A stretch of 64,000 nucleotides of DNA from Henckelia pumila (lineage: Eukaryota; Streptophyta; Magnoliopsida; Lamiales; Gesneriaceae). The DNA lies in contig NC_133122.1 in NCBI RefSeq assembly GCF_033568475.1, forward strand, positions 157,597,361-157,661,360, written 5' to 3'. Each line of letters starts with the position of its first letter. Position 1 is the first letter of the stretch. Below the pieces are notes generated by a model. It saw only the letters and a program-made list of their open reading frames with translations, was not told the origin of the DNA and did not search any database. Made by a program: the position numbers and the translations under genes. Below, piece after piece: positions 11,000 to 22,874 of this stretch.

Positions 11000-12001
11000 C
11001 TATGGATGATAACCAGAAGAACTCTGTGGTGCTGGCTGCTGACATGGAAAAGTAGAAGCCTGAGATCCAACCTGTGATCCTGATCCACTAGCAGAACCCA
11101 TACGCTGAGGACAATCTCTCCGTAGATGTCCCTGCTCACCACAAATATAACAAGCACCAGTAGCCTTCCGACACGAAGCTGCAGGATGCTTCCCACCACA
11201 GTGACTGCTAAACTCCTCCTCCTTCTTCTTCTTCCCGAAACGGAATGTGCCTCGTGAACCACGAGAACCAGACAAAGTAGTAGTAGAAGAAGAAGACATA
11301 GGTCCAGATTTCACAACAGATTGAGCCCTAGGCCCAAGAGATCCACTAGGCTGTCCTGGCATCATCAACTGTTCCTGCCTATTGCTGTTCTCCACTTGAC
11401 GGCAACGGTTCACCAAAGTCTCATACGATGTCGGATTATCACATACGACAACTTGTGAGTAGATATCTTGATTCAGGCCTTGCAGAAAGATATCATACTT
11501 GGACGCATCACCGTCATTGATATGAGGACTGAAAGGTAGCAGATCAAGAAATCGTTGCTGATATTGATCAATAGTCATTGATCCTTGCCTCAGAGTCAGC
11601 AACTCCATAGATCGTGTCTATCGGACAGCTGAAGGAAAATATAGTTTTTGAAACTGCTGACAGAAATCCCCCCAAGTCACCTGTCCTCTCTCCGTACGTG
11701 CCTGAGTAGCTTTGGCATTCCACCATAAGCGTGCTCGATCCTCTAGAATGAATTCTAGAACTTCCAGTTTCTGCTCCTCAGTGCAATCGAAAACTCGAAA
11801 TGCACTTTCAAGTTTAGACATCCAACCTCTTGCCTGTTCAGGATTCTCGCCTCCCACCAAGGGTTTAGGTCCTACTTGCATGAACTTATTGATAGAGTAG
11901 CAACGTCTACCCTCATGAGGACGATATCGATCATCATGATGGCGATGATGACGATGATGACCACCTCCCTGGCCAACACTACCGTGACTCTTGTCAGCCA
12001 T
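11000..12001 (-). pseudogene. gag of element B
   Basis: It starts MADKSHGSVG and has a His-rich N-terminus (HHRHHRHH), a gag core (LEDRARLWW) and a CX2CX4HX4C knuckle (CYICGEQGHLRRDC). Two in-frame TAG codons interrupt it, at 11618-11620 and at its end (11000-11002). Reading continues in the same frame into protease, so the native form was probably one gag-pol frame. Confidence 0.9.
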
Positions 12002-12094
12002 ATCCTAAAAAGAATTGCACATTAAAATCCCAAATGCGCAAAAATTACTCAAGACTAAACTAAATCCCAAGTACTAATCCCAAAATCTATGCAT

Positions 12095-12106
12095 GCTCTG
12101 ATACCA
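12095..12106 (-). promoter_or_regulatory. Primer binding site of element B
   Basis: TGGTATCAGAGC on -, four bases after the 5' LTR; complementary to initiator tRNA-Met. Confidence 0.9.
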
Positions 12107-12110
12107 AAAA

Positions 12111-13585
12111 TGTAGTGACCCTGCATGGAATCACCTACTAACTGGCAACTAATAGCATGCATTAATCTTAATACAGCAAAATACTTAACAGAATAAAACG
12201 TGCGGAAACATAATCCATAAATTACATATCAGCTTAGTAAAATATATCCAAGCTTAATACTGTAGTGATACAACCATATCGAAAAACTTTAAAGTAAACA
12301 TTATACAGCTATATCGAATCCTGCTGTATAATTAACTCCTCAAGGCTCCTGCTCCCTAGTCCTGCCTTAAACTACCAGCTTCGTCCATCCTGCGACCTGC
12401 CTCGTTAAATAGGGTATCCAAGATAACAACTAGGATGTGAGCGCTAATGCCCAGTACATAAACATGAGTACACATATATATATGATGCATGCAACATGAT
12501 TACTGGTAAAGGGTCATCTGAAAAGTCATGCTCAGTACCGGCGCCACATGAGTGCTGCCACTGCACGGATCAACCTCTGGGTGCAACCACACTTGTCTAG
12601 TACACCAGAGTAGTCAGACATACATGTCCCCGCCATCGCGGTACTCTCAGTGACAGAATATCGAGTATAGAGCTGAGCGGCTCTATAATCAGGTATATCA
12701 AGGTATAGGCTCAACGTGTATATGCACATAACATATGAATATGGAAAACGGTAAATCATATATCATGCCATATAATAATGCCAAATAAATGCAACTCGCT
12801 GGCAATCTCAGTCAATGTGTACGTACCTCTAGGCTAGTTCAAGTAAAGTAGGATCCTAGGTTCCAAGCCTATATTAAAAAGTTCACCGTATCACTACACA
12901 AGTTCTAAAAGCCTTAACTAAGCTAATAAGTACTCCCAAAACTTAAATAGATTCCCAGACCATACATTCGTCCGTAGTAAGCCCTTTTATGTCGCTGACT
13001 CTGGATGACTATAACAACTTCTTTGTTATTCCAAAATCTCACAATTACCGATAGGGCCCTCAAGTGTAAAACTCGCACTATAAAACTGAAGAAGGAAACT
13101 CGGGAATTCGTAATCAGAAATGAATCTGAAGGCCCCTATTTATAGGAAATTTTCTGGTCAAGTTCGGTCCCACCGAACTCGGGTTCGGATCGTCCGATCC
13201 AACTCACTACCTGCATGCGAGACACGTCGAGTTCGAACCGTCCGATCTCCCCTTCGGGCCATCCAAAGTGTCCAATGCTTGACACTTGTCAAAAATCTCG
13301 GCTGAGTAATCCTGCCTACTTGGAATAGGTGAAGTTCGGGCCGTCCGATCCTAGTTTGGATCGTCCAAACTTGTCTTAACTCCGAAGTCAACAAGCCATC
13401 TTCGGAGCCCCCGAGTTGCTGAGTTCGGATCGTCCAAAGTCCTCTTCGGGCCGTCCGAACTGGCTCAAATATTGACAATCCAATTCTTAATTCTGAATTC
13501 CGATTGAACCCTGGAATTGGTTAATTACTAACCCTTAATCATGTTTAACATATTATTATCTTAAAATGAAATCTGGGTTACTACA
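12111..13585 (-). repeat. 5' LTR of element B
   Basis: This 1475-bp partner of 5937-7427 differs by scattered substitutions and one 16-bp deletion. Its dyad array is at about 13163-13460 and its TATA box at about 13137-13147. Confidence 0.95.
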
Positions 13586-13791
13586 CCTATGAGGAGAGGC
13601 CCGATCGGATTCTTGGAAGGCAAGAGAGGAGACTTCGCATAAAAATCGATACCAATGGTCAAGGTTGGTTGGTTGCACCATACAGATGAGGAATCTACTT
13701 GGGATTCAGAAGCTTACATCAGGACTCGCTGCTCAGAGCTCTTCGGTAAGCTTTAATTTCGAGGACGAAATTTCTTTAGGGAGGGAGGAAT
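13586..13791 (+). pseudogene. Pol C-terminal tail and polypurine tract of element A
   Basis: This resumes the integrase tail interrupted at 5936. It encodes EERP, RILGRQERRL and, after a frame change, a chromodomain-like THR-Trp-Asp-Ser-Glu end. Non-coding AATTTCGAGGACGAAATT follows, then the purine tract at 13776-13790 (TTAGGGAGGGAGGAA) directly before the 3' LTR. Confidence 0.85.
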
Positions 13792-16700
13792 TGTGACGCC
13801 TAAAATCCATAAATTAAATTTCATGCCTAAATTAGTTTTATTATTTAAAATTCCAAAATTCATGGTAATTTAAATGATTTAAATCCCCTTAGAATTTATT
13901 TGTATGATATTAAAATGTTAATTGCTTAAATTGCTTATTTTGGTGACTTCCGGCTTCGGCGAGCGGCAAAGGCGAGCACGGCGGAAAAATCCTTCATTTT
14001 AAATATAGGTTATCTAAATTTCATGAGAGGTGAAGAAAATAAAATGAAATCTTTATTTTAGATTTTTTTTTCATTTAAAAAAATTGCGTAAGCGCATTTT
14101 CGCGCGTAATTTTTAAATTTCCCAAATTAGCCTTTTTGGACCCAGACAAGTGAAATTTCATTCTTGGCATTTAAATGTAAAGATTCTAGACTTAAAAATT
14201 TAAAATATTGGCAATTCTACAAGCTAAAATTGTAAAATCTAAACTAGCACTTTTATTAGTCAAAGAGCACTTTTTGACTTGCCCTATTCTCACACACTCA
14301 CACCTATACATACATATACTTATTATAGCACACCACAACTAAAACCCTAGCTCTCCAAATCTCACTCAGCCGCCTCACCCTACTATTTTTCCCTCACTCC
14401 ACGCCTTCTCTCCCTTTCTCCCCAAGAAAACCATCGTCCACCCCTTCTCCTTCATCCCTACGGCCGGCCGCCCCTCCCTACCGTCCAGCCTCCATGAGAA
14501 GCTGTTCCAGCTGCCAGCCGTGTGTGTGTGTGTGTGTTAGCCTAGCCATCTCTCCCTCTGGTTTCTTCTTCAAGACTTAAGGCAATACCCTTTGTTCCTT
14601 GTTTTGAAACCCAAGCATAGGATATAATGTTCTTGATATTTCTTTTTTCTTCTTGAATTCCATGTTTCAGCAAGCTTTTGTATGTGTTTTTATGTATGTA
14701 TGCATCGGCCCCTAGCTATTCATGGGCATAGGCGATTTGTTTTGTACAAATGCACTCTCTAGCTTACACATTGGAATATTGGAACAATTTATTGCATTTA
14801 AATGTAAAAAAATTGGCATGACTTGAATGAAAAAGTTTTAGTGGCTGTTGTGTTCGGCCTTGGCTCATATTTATTTATTTGAATTTAAGTTTTATATGGT
14901 GCTAGCCAAGCTATTTGGCACTTGTGCATTTCAATGATGTAAATTGTTTGGAGTTGGTGGCGTTTGAATTGAAAATTTTGGTATGATTGGATGATGGAGT
15001 TGAGAGGCTGCCTCGGGGTGATCACGAGGTCGAATGTGTGCATTTGGAGTTGTTTGAGGAGGGTTATAGGGCTGGCCGTGGAGTAATTAAGTTGTGTGGT
15101 TGGTTAGTAGCGTTTTGAAGTCGTTGGAGCTAGTAGTTTGGACTAAAGGGAGAAGAATAGTAGTGTCGGCTAGATTCTTGTTCAAGGAACCTAACTGGAG
15201 GCATAGACATGTCTAATAGTCATTTACATGGGTTTTTGAGGTGCAATAGGTTGAGGGATGAGCTTGGGTGACCATAGTTGTAAGTTGGCCAAAAACAGAA
15301 TTTTTACCATCGCATCAAGACTTGGGAAACAGGTATGATGAGGTCGTTTTTGTAGGTCTGGACAGGAGCTACCCCTGATTTTCTTAATTTATAGGATGTT
15401 AGGATCGTGTCGGTGTAAATTGGGCCTATTTCGGATAAAAATCGACTAGGTTATGTGCATTTTAAATTGGGGTGACGTGAGCAGATTTTTCTATTGTCTA
15501 CGGGCTGTCCGGGAGTCTAAGTTGTTGAGTTGGTTTGGGCCATTATAAAAATGTGAATATTGTTCATAGGAGTATTTTAAGGTGTGTTTGAGGTGCCGGT
15601 TTGAACGGAAAGTCTTTTGAATTTTTATAAGACGAGTTATGGATTTTATGGGTTAACCGCTCGAGTTAGGCCCTTGTGAGTGTAAACTCAAGTGGAAGGA
15701 GAAAAACCTTTAATGTGAGAGTGCTCCTCTACACTCCAATCATCCATAAACTTTTATGTCTTGCTATCTTTTGAGTTCATCTCATTTTAGTTATTCAACG
15801 CCCATTTATTCGCGTGTGTGACTTCAAATTTATTTATATTCTAGTCCCGAAGTCTTATTTAAAGAATGATTGTAAAGATAAATGTTGAAATGAGAAATTG
15901 TTAATTGAAAGGAAAATTAAAGAATGAAGTGAGTTGGTTGTGACTTGGACGTGCAATGATGGGTCGGGGGATGCCCTGGTTCCCTTGGCAAATGACGTGT
16001 AGTACGAGGTCGAGAGACATCTTGGTTTTCCTACAATTTAGACGTTTAGTACGAGGTCGGGAGAAATCTCAATTTCCCTACCAAATAGACGTGTAGTAAG
16101 AGGTCGGGAGCAATCTCGATTTCCCTACCAATTAAAGGGCAATGTGGGATCCGGAGAAATCTTGGCTTCCTTTCCGGCATTGTATACTATAGCCATTGAT
16201 CGATCAAAATCATAGTCACAATCGAGGATCCAAAATTCAAAAGTAAAAGTAAAGGATGAATGAATCATGGATGTGTTTTCATCGCATATTGCTATTGTTC
16301 TTACTTTGGGCATGTTATGAATTTTCCCCTTTCGTGTGAGATTCATAAGTGTATTGAGTACTATTTTGAGTATGATGCATTATTTTGAACCATTGTTGTA
16401 TTATTTAAATCTTGTTGGGCTTTTAGGCTCACTACTATGCTTGGTGCAGGTGAGTATGCAGACAAGGCTGCAAGGCAGGATTTTCAGGGTCTGTAGGTGT
16501 TCGGTGGCATGCCCTGACCATTGCCGTTCTTTTCTTTCCGCATTATGTCATTGTAATAAATATACACTGTCGTTTGTCGTTTCCTTTCCAGTAGCAGGAT
16601 GTGTTATTACCTGTAATTATGTTGGAATGTAAACATCAAATATTTTTCTTTCGTCTGGCGTCAAACTAGTTACTGTTCATGTATGCCTTGTGTGTTGTTT

Positions 16701-16837
16701 TCCTCGGGTTGAGGATTATCTTAAACTGCTGTTTGAGACAGGTGGTTTGTTATTCAAACAAATAGGTCATGCCAAAATTTTTAAATTTTCCTTATTTTTC
16801 TTTATTTATTTAAATATTAGAAGTTAGGGTTGTTTCA
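13792..16837 (+). repeat. 3' LTR of element A
   Basis: This 3046-bp TG...CA repeat has its last 1163 bp matching the partial 5' LTR. It holds a CT-rich stretch at about 14340-14480 that may be near the transcript start, a (GT)n run at about 14519-14537 and the 47-bp array at about 16005-16165. Small ORFs inside it recur in both LTRs and show no known domain. Confidence 0.94.
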
Positions 16838-17797
16838 TTATTGTTTGAGGCACTTGGTGGATAATTTTGTGAAGCAGGTTAGTAAGTAATTTATTTTATT
16901 ATTTGAAATCTTCAAATAATATTATTTATTGATGGTCATATAAATGTGTTAAGTTTCTTGTTATTTATGTTCTTGCAAAGTTATCCGCTTCACAACAAAA
17001 AACATTAGTCATCTGTGTTCAAAAAAGCTGTATATGCCCCTTCACAACAAGAGTTTACACGACACATTAATAATATTTTGGAATCCATGCCTCTTGCTAG
17101 TACTTTTATCACAAGTTCTGATCCTCAAAGTTGGGCCAATGCTTTGTTTCCTAGAAGACGATGGGGTGTTATGAATAATAACATTGCCGAATGTTGGAAA
17201 AACTGGGTTAAACCAGCTCGTCATCTTCCTATTGTTTCTATGGTGGATCATGCACGTGTGCAAATAATGAACATGATGAATAGACGACGTTAAACAACAT
17301 CAGTCATGGTTCAAGAATTAAGCCCGAAGAAAGAGAAGGCTCTATCCAGAACATATATTGAATCCCGAAACTTGAGTACTCACAGATCATGTGGTTGGAA
17401 ATTTGAGGTAGTTGATGGTGATAAATCCTTTGCAGTTGATTTGAATGAATGGACTTGTTCATGCAGATCTTGGCAGATTAATATGCTTCCGTGCAAGCAT
17501 GCTTCTACAGCTATTAAATCAAAGTCGATGTCGCTATATGATTTTTATGATCGGTATTTACATATTGAAATGTATCGTCAAGCATATAAATGAATTATCA
17601 ATCCCATACCGACATTTGACATGTACGAGACCAACAATGATGAAGGATCTGTAATCAATGCTCCGGATATATGAAGTCAACCAGGTCGTAGAAGGACTAA
17701 GAGGATTCTGTCTCAAGTTGAAACACGTGTGTCAAAGTGTGGTCGTTATCATAAGCCAGAGAACAACAGATGTAATTGCAAAGAAGCCATAGAATAG
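16838..17797 (+). pseudogene. MULE (Mutator-like) transposase, C-terminal half
   Basis: Reading begins at the insertion point of element A: TAT-TGT-TTG-AGG gives YCLRHLVDNFVKQ, a typical MULE motif. A putative GT-AG intron (16878-16980) follows. The next exon gives SYPLHNKK, WANALFPRRRWGVMNNNIAE and a SWIM zinc finger (CSCRSWQINMLPCKHA, about 17452-17499). A knuckle-like C-terminus (KCGRYHKPENNRCNC) follows and stops at 17797. In-frame stops lie near 17014 (Trp expected), at 17291, 17591 and about 17672. Transposases of this family cut and paste DNA in the nucleus. The N-terminal half should lie left of element A. Confidence 0.88.
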
Positions 17798-18485
17798 GTT
17801 TTTGTGGTTAATTGAAATAGTATCTCAATATTGAATGTACTTATAATGATTTACTTGTTGACATCCTTTCTTTTTATATATGATTTTTACGAAGTATTGA
17901 TAACTAATTACTTTTTTTACACTTCCGTAGGAGAAAGAGGACAGAGGAAGGGCAATTGATCGTGGATTTGCCTTCTAGGAAGCATACACATTCCAGTGGT
18001 GGATTTGTGGTTTAGTTTTAGTTTAATGGTTTCAGCTCTAAGATATTTTAGTCCGAACTTGTTGGAATTCTAGTGATTTATGGTTGAGTGTTGCCTAGAT
18101 GGTTCTTGTGTTTGTATTGTGCACAACTTATTGGTATGCTTGTTATTGTTGACGTTTAACATTGATGGTGTTGTTATTTGGTGTTATTGGATACATTAAC
18201 ACAAATGATGTTTTTATACACATGGCTAGTTTGATAAATGACCAACACATGTCGGTTTTTTTTTTTTTACTGAAAATTAGTAAATATACTAAGAAATCAG
18301 GTAAACTCAATCTACACATATGGTACAACATACACTAAAATAATGTATAATTGTCGAGGTTTCATTTATGAACACATCATGTTTCTACCCAGCTGTGGCC
18401 TTCGTATCGAAAAAGTAGACAGAAGTGAGCTTTTTTTCGTTGGTTTACAACGATCTATACCTATATGACATTATTTAATCTATTT
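17798..18485. other. No gene recognised
   Basis: AT-rich sequence following the MULE coding region. It may be the MULE's 3' flank, but no terminal inverted repeat was identified. Confidence 0.5.
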
Positions 18486-19860
18486 AAAATGTGCTTGGTT
18501 TACCAAGATCTGTACCTATATCACGCTCATATGTACTTAATATACATGAATATGTACCACGTATAACTATCAAGTGTACTTGTGACATGACATTATTGAA
18601 ATGTGTTTGGTTTACCACAATCTATACCTATATCACGCTCATATGTACTTGAAAATATGCTTGTTTGTACCTTGTTTACTTACATATGCACCGTAGTTAG
18701 CTCTTTCATTATTTATTGGTAAGTTCCTATTAGCCACAAAATTTGTGTGACTACCCAAAGTGCACATGTATGTCCTATATTCACCACATTAACTGAGTAA
18801 ATAAATCTGAGGTTATACTTGTAATTTCACGTAAATGATACTCTATTGAGTAGATATCAAATGTTTTTACTATTTTAGACTGAACATGCACCATATATGG
18901 TAAGGAGTTGGTGTTCTACGATTAAAGCATTCCATATGAAGTAATTACAGATAATTCGATCACATGTGCTATAATCTTGATCTACGTTCTTCTGAGAACA
19001 TCTCATTCATACTCTAACACTCACCATTGGTGTTTTTTTAACCTCTCCCTCAGAAGGTATTGAAATGTGCTTGATTTACCATGATCTGTACCATATTCAC
19101 GCTCATATGTACTTGATATACATGAATGTGTACCACATATAATTATCAAGTGTACTTGTGACATGACATTATTGAAATGTTCTTGGTTTACCATGATCTG
19201 TACTGTATTCAAGCTCATATGTACTTGATATACATGAATGTGTACCACGTATAATCATCAAGTGTACTTGTGACATGACATTATTGAAATGTGTTTGGTT
19301 TACCACGATCTGTACCTATATCAGGCTCATATGTACTTGAAAATAGTCTTGGTTGTACCTTATTTACTTACATATGTACTGTAGTTAGCTCTTTCATTAT
19401 TTATTGGTATGTTCCTATTAGCCACAAAATTTGTGTGACTACCCAAAGTGCACATGTATGTCCTATATTCACCTCATTAACTGAGTAAATAAATCCAAAG
19501 TTATACTTGTGATTTCACATAAATGATAATCTATTAAGTAGATATCAAATGGTTTTACTATCTCAGTCTGAACATGCACCATATATATGGTAAAGAGTTG
19601 GTGTTCTACAATTAAAGCATTCCATATGAAGTAATTACCAAGAATTCGATCACATGTGCTATAATCTTGATCTTCGTTCTTCTGTGAACATGACATTATT
19701 GAAATGTGCTTGGTTTACCACGATCTGTACTGTATTCACACTCATATGTACTTGATATACATGAATGTGTACCACGTATAATCATCAAGTGTACTTGTGA
19801 CATGACATTATTGAAATGCGCTTGGTTTACCACGATCTGTACCACGATCACACATAAATT
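18486..19860. repeat. Compound tandem repeat, ~112-bp and ~415-464-bp units
   Basis: The motif GAAATGTGCTTGGTTTACCA recurs at about 18488, 18598, 19062, 19176, 19286, 19701 and 19813. Spacings are 110, 464, 114, 110, 415 and 112. Short units (A) hold the shared motif, ACTTGATATACATGAA and GTGACATGACATT. Long units add a ~300-350-bp module with ACCCAAAGTGCACATGTATG and TAACTGAGTAAATAAATC. The order is A, AB, A, A, AB, A, partial A. Confidence 0.9.
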
Positions 19861-19872
19861 TTATTTAAAAAA

Positions 19873-20250
19873 ACAGCGCGCCCGTGCTTTTGAAATCCGT
19901 AATTTTCATGCGGAAGTCAGATCCAACAGCGCACCCGCATGATTTATTAAGGGCCCCCGCGCTGATACTCTTCAGAAATTCATACACAAGAAGCGCACCC
20001 ATGAGAATTTGTAAGCGCCCCCGCGCGAATTCTATTCAGAAATTCGTACATAGTCAGATCCAACAGTGCACCCGCGCAACTTTGTAAGCGCTCCCGCGTG
20101 GCTTCTCTTTAGAAATTCGCACATTGTCAGATCCAACAGTGCACCCGCGCAACTTTGTAAGTGCTCCCGCGCGTCTGCTCTTCAGAAATTCGCACATAGT
20201 CAGATCCAACAGTGCACCCGCGTGACTTTGTAAGAGCCCCCGCGCCATCA
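19873..20250. repeat. GC-rich ~73-bp minisatellite (5-6 units)
   Basis: CAGATCCAACAGYGCACCC starts at 19918, 20055, 20128 and 20201, with degenerate units between. Each unit has a GCACCCGCGC block, then a GCGCYCCCGCG block, then TCAGAAATTCGCACA. It is strongly CpG-rich in an AT-rich setting. Confidence 0.9.
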
Positions 20251-20756
20251 TATAATTTTTTTTAAAAAAAGTCCTGAAGAAGATTCATTCCATCGGTCTT
20301 CACCTTTCCCCATCCAAGCTCTCTCCCTTCCTTATTCCTAACGTTTCATGCCATTATCAACCTCTCACAAATCCCTTCTAATTCATCCCTCCACCATATT
20401 CATCTTCTCTAGCCTCAAGAGAAACCCACTCTCATAGGCCATTGAGATCGCAATAATACAAGAAATTTTCTTCCGTATAAGTGGAGACCGAGGAAGGTGG
20501 GCACTCGAAATTTACACACCTCACAGTATACTTTTAATTTAAAAATATTTACTTGTCATATAGTTGCGAGAGGATGCAAACTCATTTAAAGAAATAGTGT
20601 GCATCGAAGTTGGGTGTGTGCCTTAAGTTACGTGTTTTGAATTGAGTTATTTGGTTTATTGGAGTGTAATTAGAAGTTGTGAGAAGCAGAGGTATAAGTT
20701 TGGGGGGCGGTGTTTTTGAATTGGTTCAAATTTAGGATTGTTATTAAGGTGCTTCT
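20251..20756. other. Non-coding; possible LTR fragment
   Basis: A TATA-like CATATAATTTTTT (about 20249) and a CT-rich leader-like stretch (20290-20420) follow the minisatellite, resembling the promoter/leader part of a gypsy LTR on +. No partner LTR was found. The junction with the copia remnant lies near 20750. Confidence 0.35.
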
Positions 20757-21577
20757 TCACATATTTCGTAGATTGCGCATCCCAATGTTATATATATGCT
20801 TTCTGAATATCGTCGTGGGAAGTTTCTTTGTGAAGAGATCTGATGAGTTCTCACTTGATTGAATATAACATATATCAATATCTTTATTATTCTCAAGCTC
20901 TTGAGTGTAGGCAAAGAACTTTGGGGGGATATGCTTGGTTCTGTCACTTTTGATATATCCTTCTTTCATTTGAGCAACACATGCAGCATTATCTTCATAT
21001 AGTGTCACAGGTTTCTTGTCTACTGATAATCCACACGAATTTTGGATATGCTTTGTCATTGACTTTAGCCATACACATTCACGACTTGCTTCATGTTCGA
21101 TGAAGTAGTTACGAGTGTTTGTTTCTCTGAACGCCAAGAAATTGCAGTGCCTCCACGAGTAAATACATATTCGGTTTGGGAACGTGTCTTATGTGGATCA
21201 GATAAGTATCCAGTATCAGCATAACCAATGATACTTTGATTGGTGTCTTTTGAGTATAAAAGTCCCAAATTTGTCGTTCCTCGTATATAACGGAATATAT
21301 GTTTAATTTCGTTCCAGTGCCTCTTTGTTGGATATGAGCTGAATCTTGCCAATAAATTTATAGCAAAAGATATATCAGGTCTAGTACAATTTGCAAGATA
21401 CATAAGGGCACCAATGACACTTAAATATGGTACTTCTGGACCAAGAATAACTTCATCATCTTCACATGGACGGAATGGATCCTTTTCTATATTTGATGAT
21501 CTAACAACCATTGGAGTACTTAATGGATTTGATTTATCCATATTAAAACGTTTAAGGACCTTTTCTGTATAATTTGC
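20757..21577 (-). pseudogene. Copia C RT end and RNase H
   Basis: The RT thumb region shows NPLSTPMVVRS, YLSVIGALMYLANCTRPDISFA and the RNase H start (GYADTGYLSDP, where ADAD/ADW is usual). A frame change near 21100-21137 precedes the rest: ASRECVWLKSM, LYEDNAACVAQ, DRTKHIPPKFF and the copia terminal DLFTKKLP. The final motif ...YNIGMRNLR is close to the usual end of copia polyproteins. Confidence 0.88.
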
Positions 21578-22771
21578 CTAATGAACAAAAATTCCACATT
21601 CTTTTTGTTCGATTTGCAAACCCAGACAGTACTTGGTTTTTCCAAGATCCTTCATTTCGAATTCTTCCTTCAAGTACATCATAACTTCTTGAATTTTCTT
21701 ATTCGTTCCAATGATGTTTAAACCATCAACATATACAACAATAATTACACATTCGGATATTGTTTTTTTGATGAAAACACAAGGGCATATTGGATCATTT
21801 ACATATCCTTTTTTCATCAAGTGCTCACTTAGACGATTATACCATATTCGGCCGGATTGCTTCAACCCATATAATGATCTTTGCAATTTCACAGAATAAA
21901 ATTCTCTGGGTTTTGAACTTTGTGCTTCAGGCATCTTAAATCCTTCAGGGATTTTCATGTATATATCATGGTTAAGTGATCCGTATAAGTAAGCTGTAAT
22001 AACATCCATAAGACACATTTTCAAATTTTCAGACACTGCCAAACTAATCAAATATCGAAACGTAATTGCATCCATAACGAGAGAATACGTTTCTTCATAA
22101 TCAATTTCAAGCCTTTGAGAAAAACCTTGTGCAACAAGTGTAGCTTTATATCTTACTATTTCATTTTTTTCATTTTGCTTTCGAATAAAAACTCATTTGT
22201 ATCCAACAGGTTTTACACCTTCAGGTATAAGGACTATAGGTCCAAAAACATTACGTTTATTTAGCGAATCCAATTCAACCTGGATGATATTTTTCCATTT
22301 TGTCCAATCATGCCGAGTTTTACATTCACCAAAAGATTTTGGTTCATGATCTTCATTCTCATTTATGATGTCACATGCCACATTATAAGAAAATATCTCA
22401 TCAATATCTTTTATATCTTTTCGGTTCCATATTTTTCCAGTATTAATATAATTGATAAAGATTTCACGATTCTCGTCAGTTTGTGGTTCTGACAGAACAT
22501 TTTCATCATCAGGTATTTCTTCTGAAACATCATTTTCTATTTTGTGATCATCGTGTTTCTCTATGACTTTTCTTTTCCGAGAACTTTTATCCTTGGAACC
22601 GACTGGCCTTCCACGCTTCAAGCGTTTTATGACATCATGAGTGTCTTCAATTTGTTTCTTTGACATTTCAATTCGAGAAGGGGAATTTACAGCAGATATA
22701 TATGATTTTGTTACCCCTTTTGTGTTTGCAAATACATCTGGCATTTGATTTGCTATTTTTTGCAAATGCAC
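21578..22771 (-). pseudogene. Copia C linker and reverse transcriptase
   Basis: The basic linker RGRPVGSKDKSSRKRK precedes the RT: GYK-stop (TGA 22193-22195, Trp expected), VFIRKQN, LMDVITAYLYGSL, SLYGLKQSGRIW. The catalytic YVDD reads YVDG (GGT at 21722-21724), so the second Asp is lost. TAG 21578-21580 ends the block where Gln is expected. The frame is otherwise open for about 1.2 kb. Confidence 0.9.
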
Positions 22772-22874
22772 AATTTGTTGTACATCTTTTTCACATTATT
22801 TGGTTCTTGGATCCAAATGTAACAATGATGATACATACCATGTGATTTATTTTTCGATGTGTTTCTTTTCTCCC

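Larger units (their letters stand above)
5937..13585 (-). mobile_element. Ty3/gypsy LTR retrotransposon B nested in A
   Basis: Two near-identical LTRs (5937-7427 and 12111-13585) enclose a gag-pol region read on -. The element is flanked by CCTAT at 5932-5936 and 13586-13590, a perfect 5-bp target duplication. LTR termini are TG...CA. B has six in-frame stops plus one small deletion and cannot be autonomous. Confidence 0.96.
1..16837 (+). mobile_element. Ty3/gypsy LTR retrotransposon A (5' end outside window)
   Basis: Order seen on +: partial 5' LTR, tRNA-Met primer site, gag, protease, reverse transcriptase, RNase H, integrase, purine tract, 3' LTR. The domain order protease-RT-RNase H-integrase defines Ty3/gypsy. 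The integrase tail with an NVFHVSMLRKY motif and a chromodomain-like end suggests a chromovirus of Tekay/Del type (inference). The element is interrupted by element B at 5937-13585. The bases after the 3' LTR are TTATT; the matching duplication would lie left of the window. A is a pseudo-element: stops at 3029, 3071, 3395 and 3668, and frameshifts near 2424-2445, 3880 and 4920. Confidence 0.93.

Noticed and set aside
10894..11262. 122-codon - ORF overlapping gag of B
   Set aside because: It is the +1 shadow of the gag zinc-knuckle frame; low-complexity Ser/Arg/Leu composition.
19873..20250. Possible CRISPR-like array
   Set aside because: Units are adjacent tandem repeats without unique spacers, in a plant nuclear setting with no cas genes.
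20251..20756. 3' LTR of copia C
   Set aside because: It does not match the 252-bp LTR at 37003-37254 and has no TG...CA pair or purine tract at the expected place.
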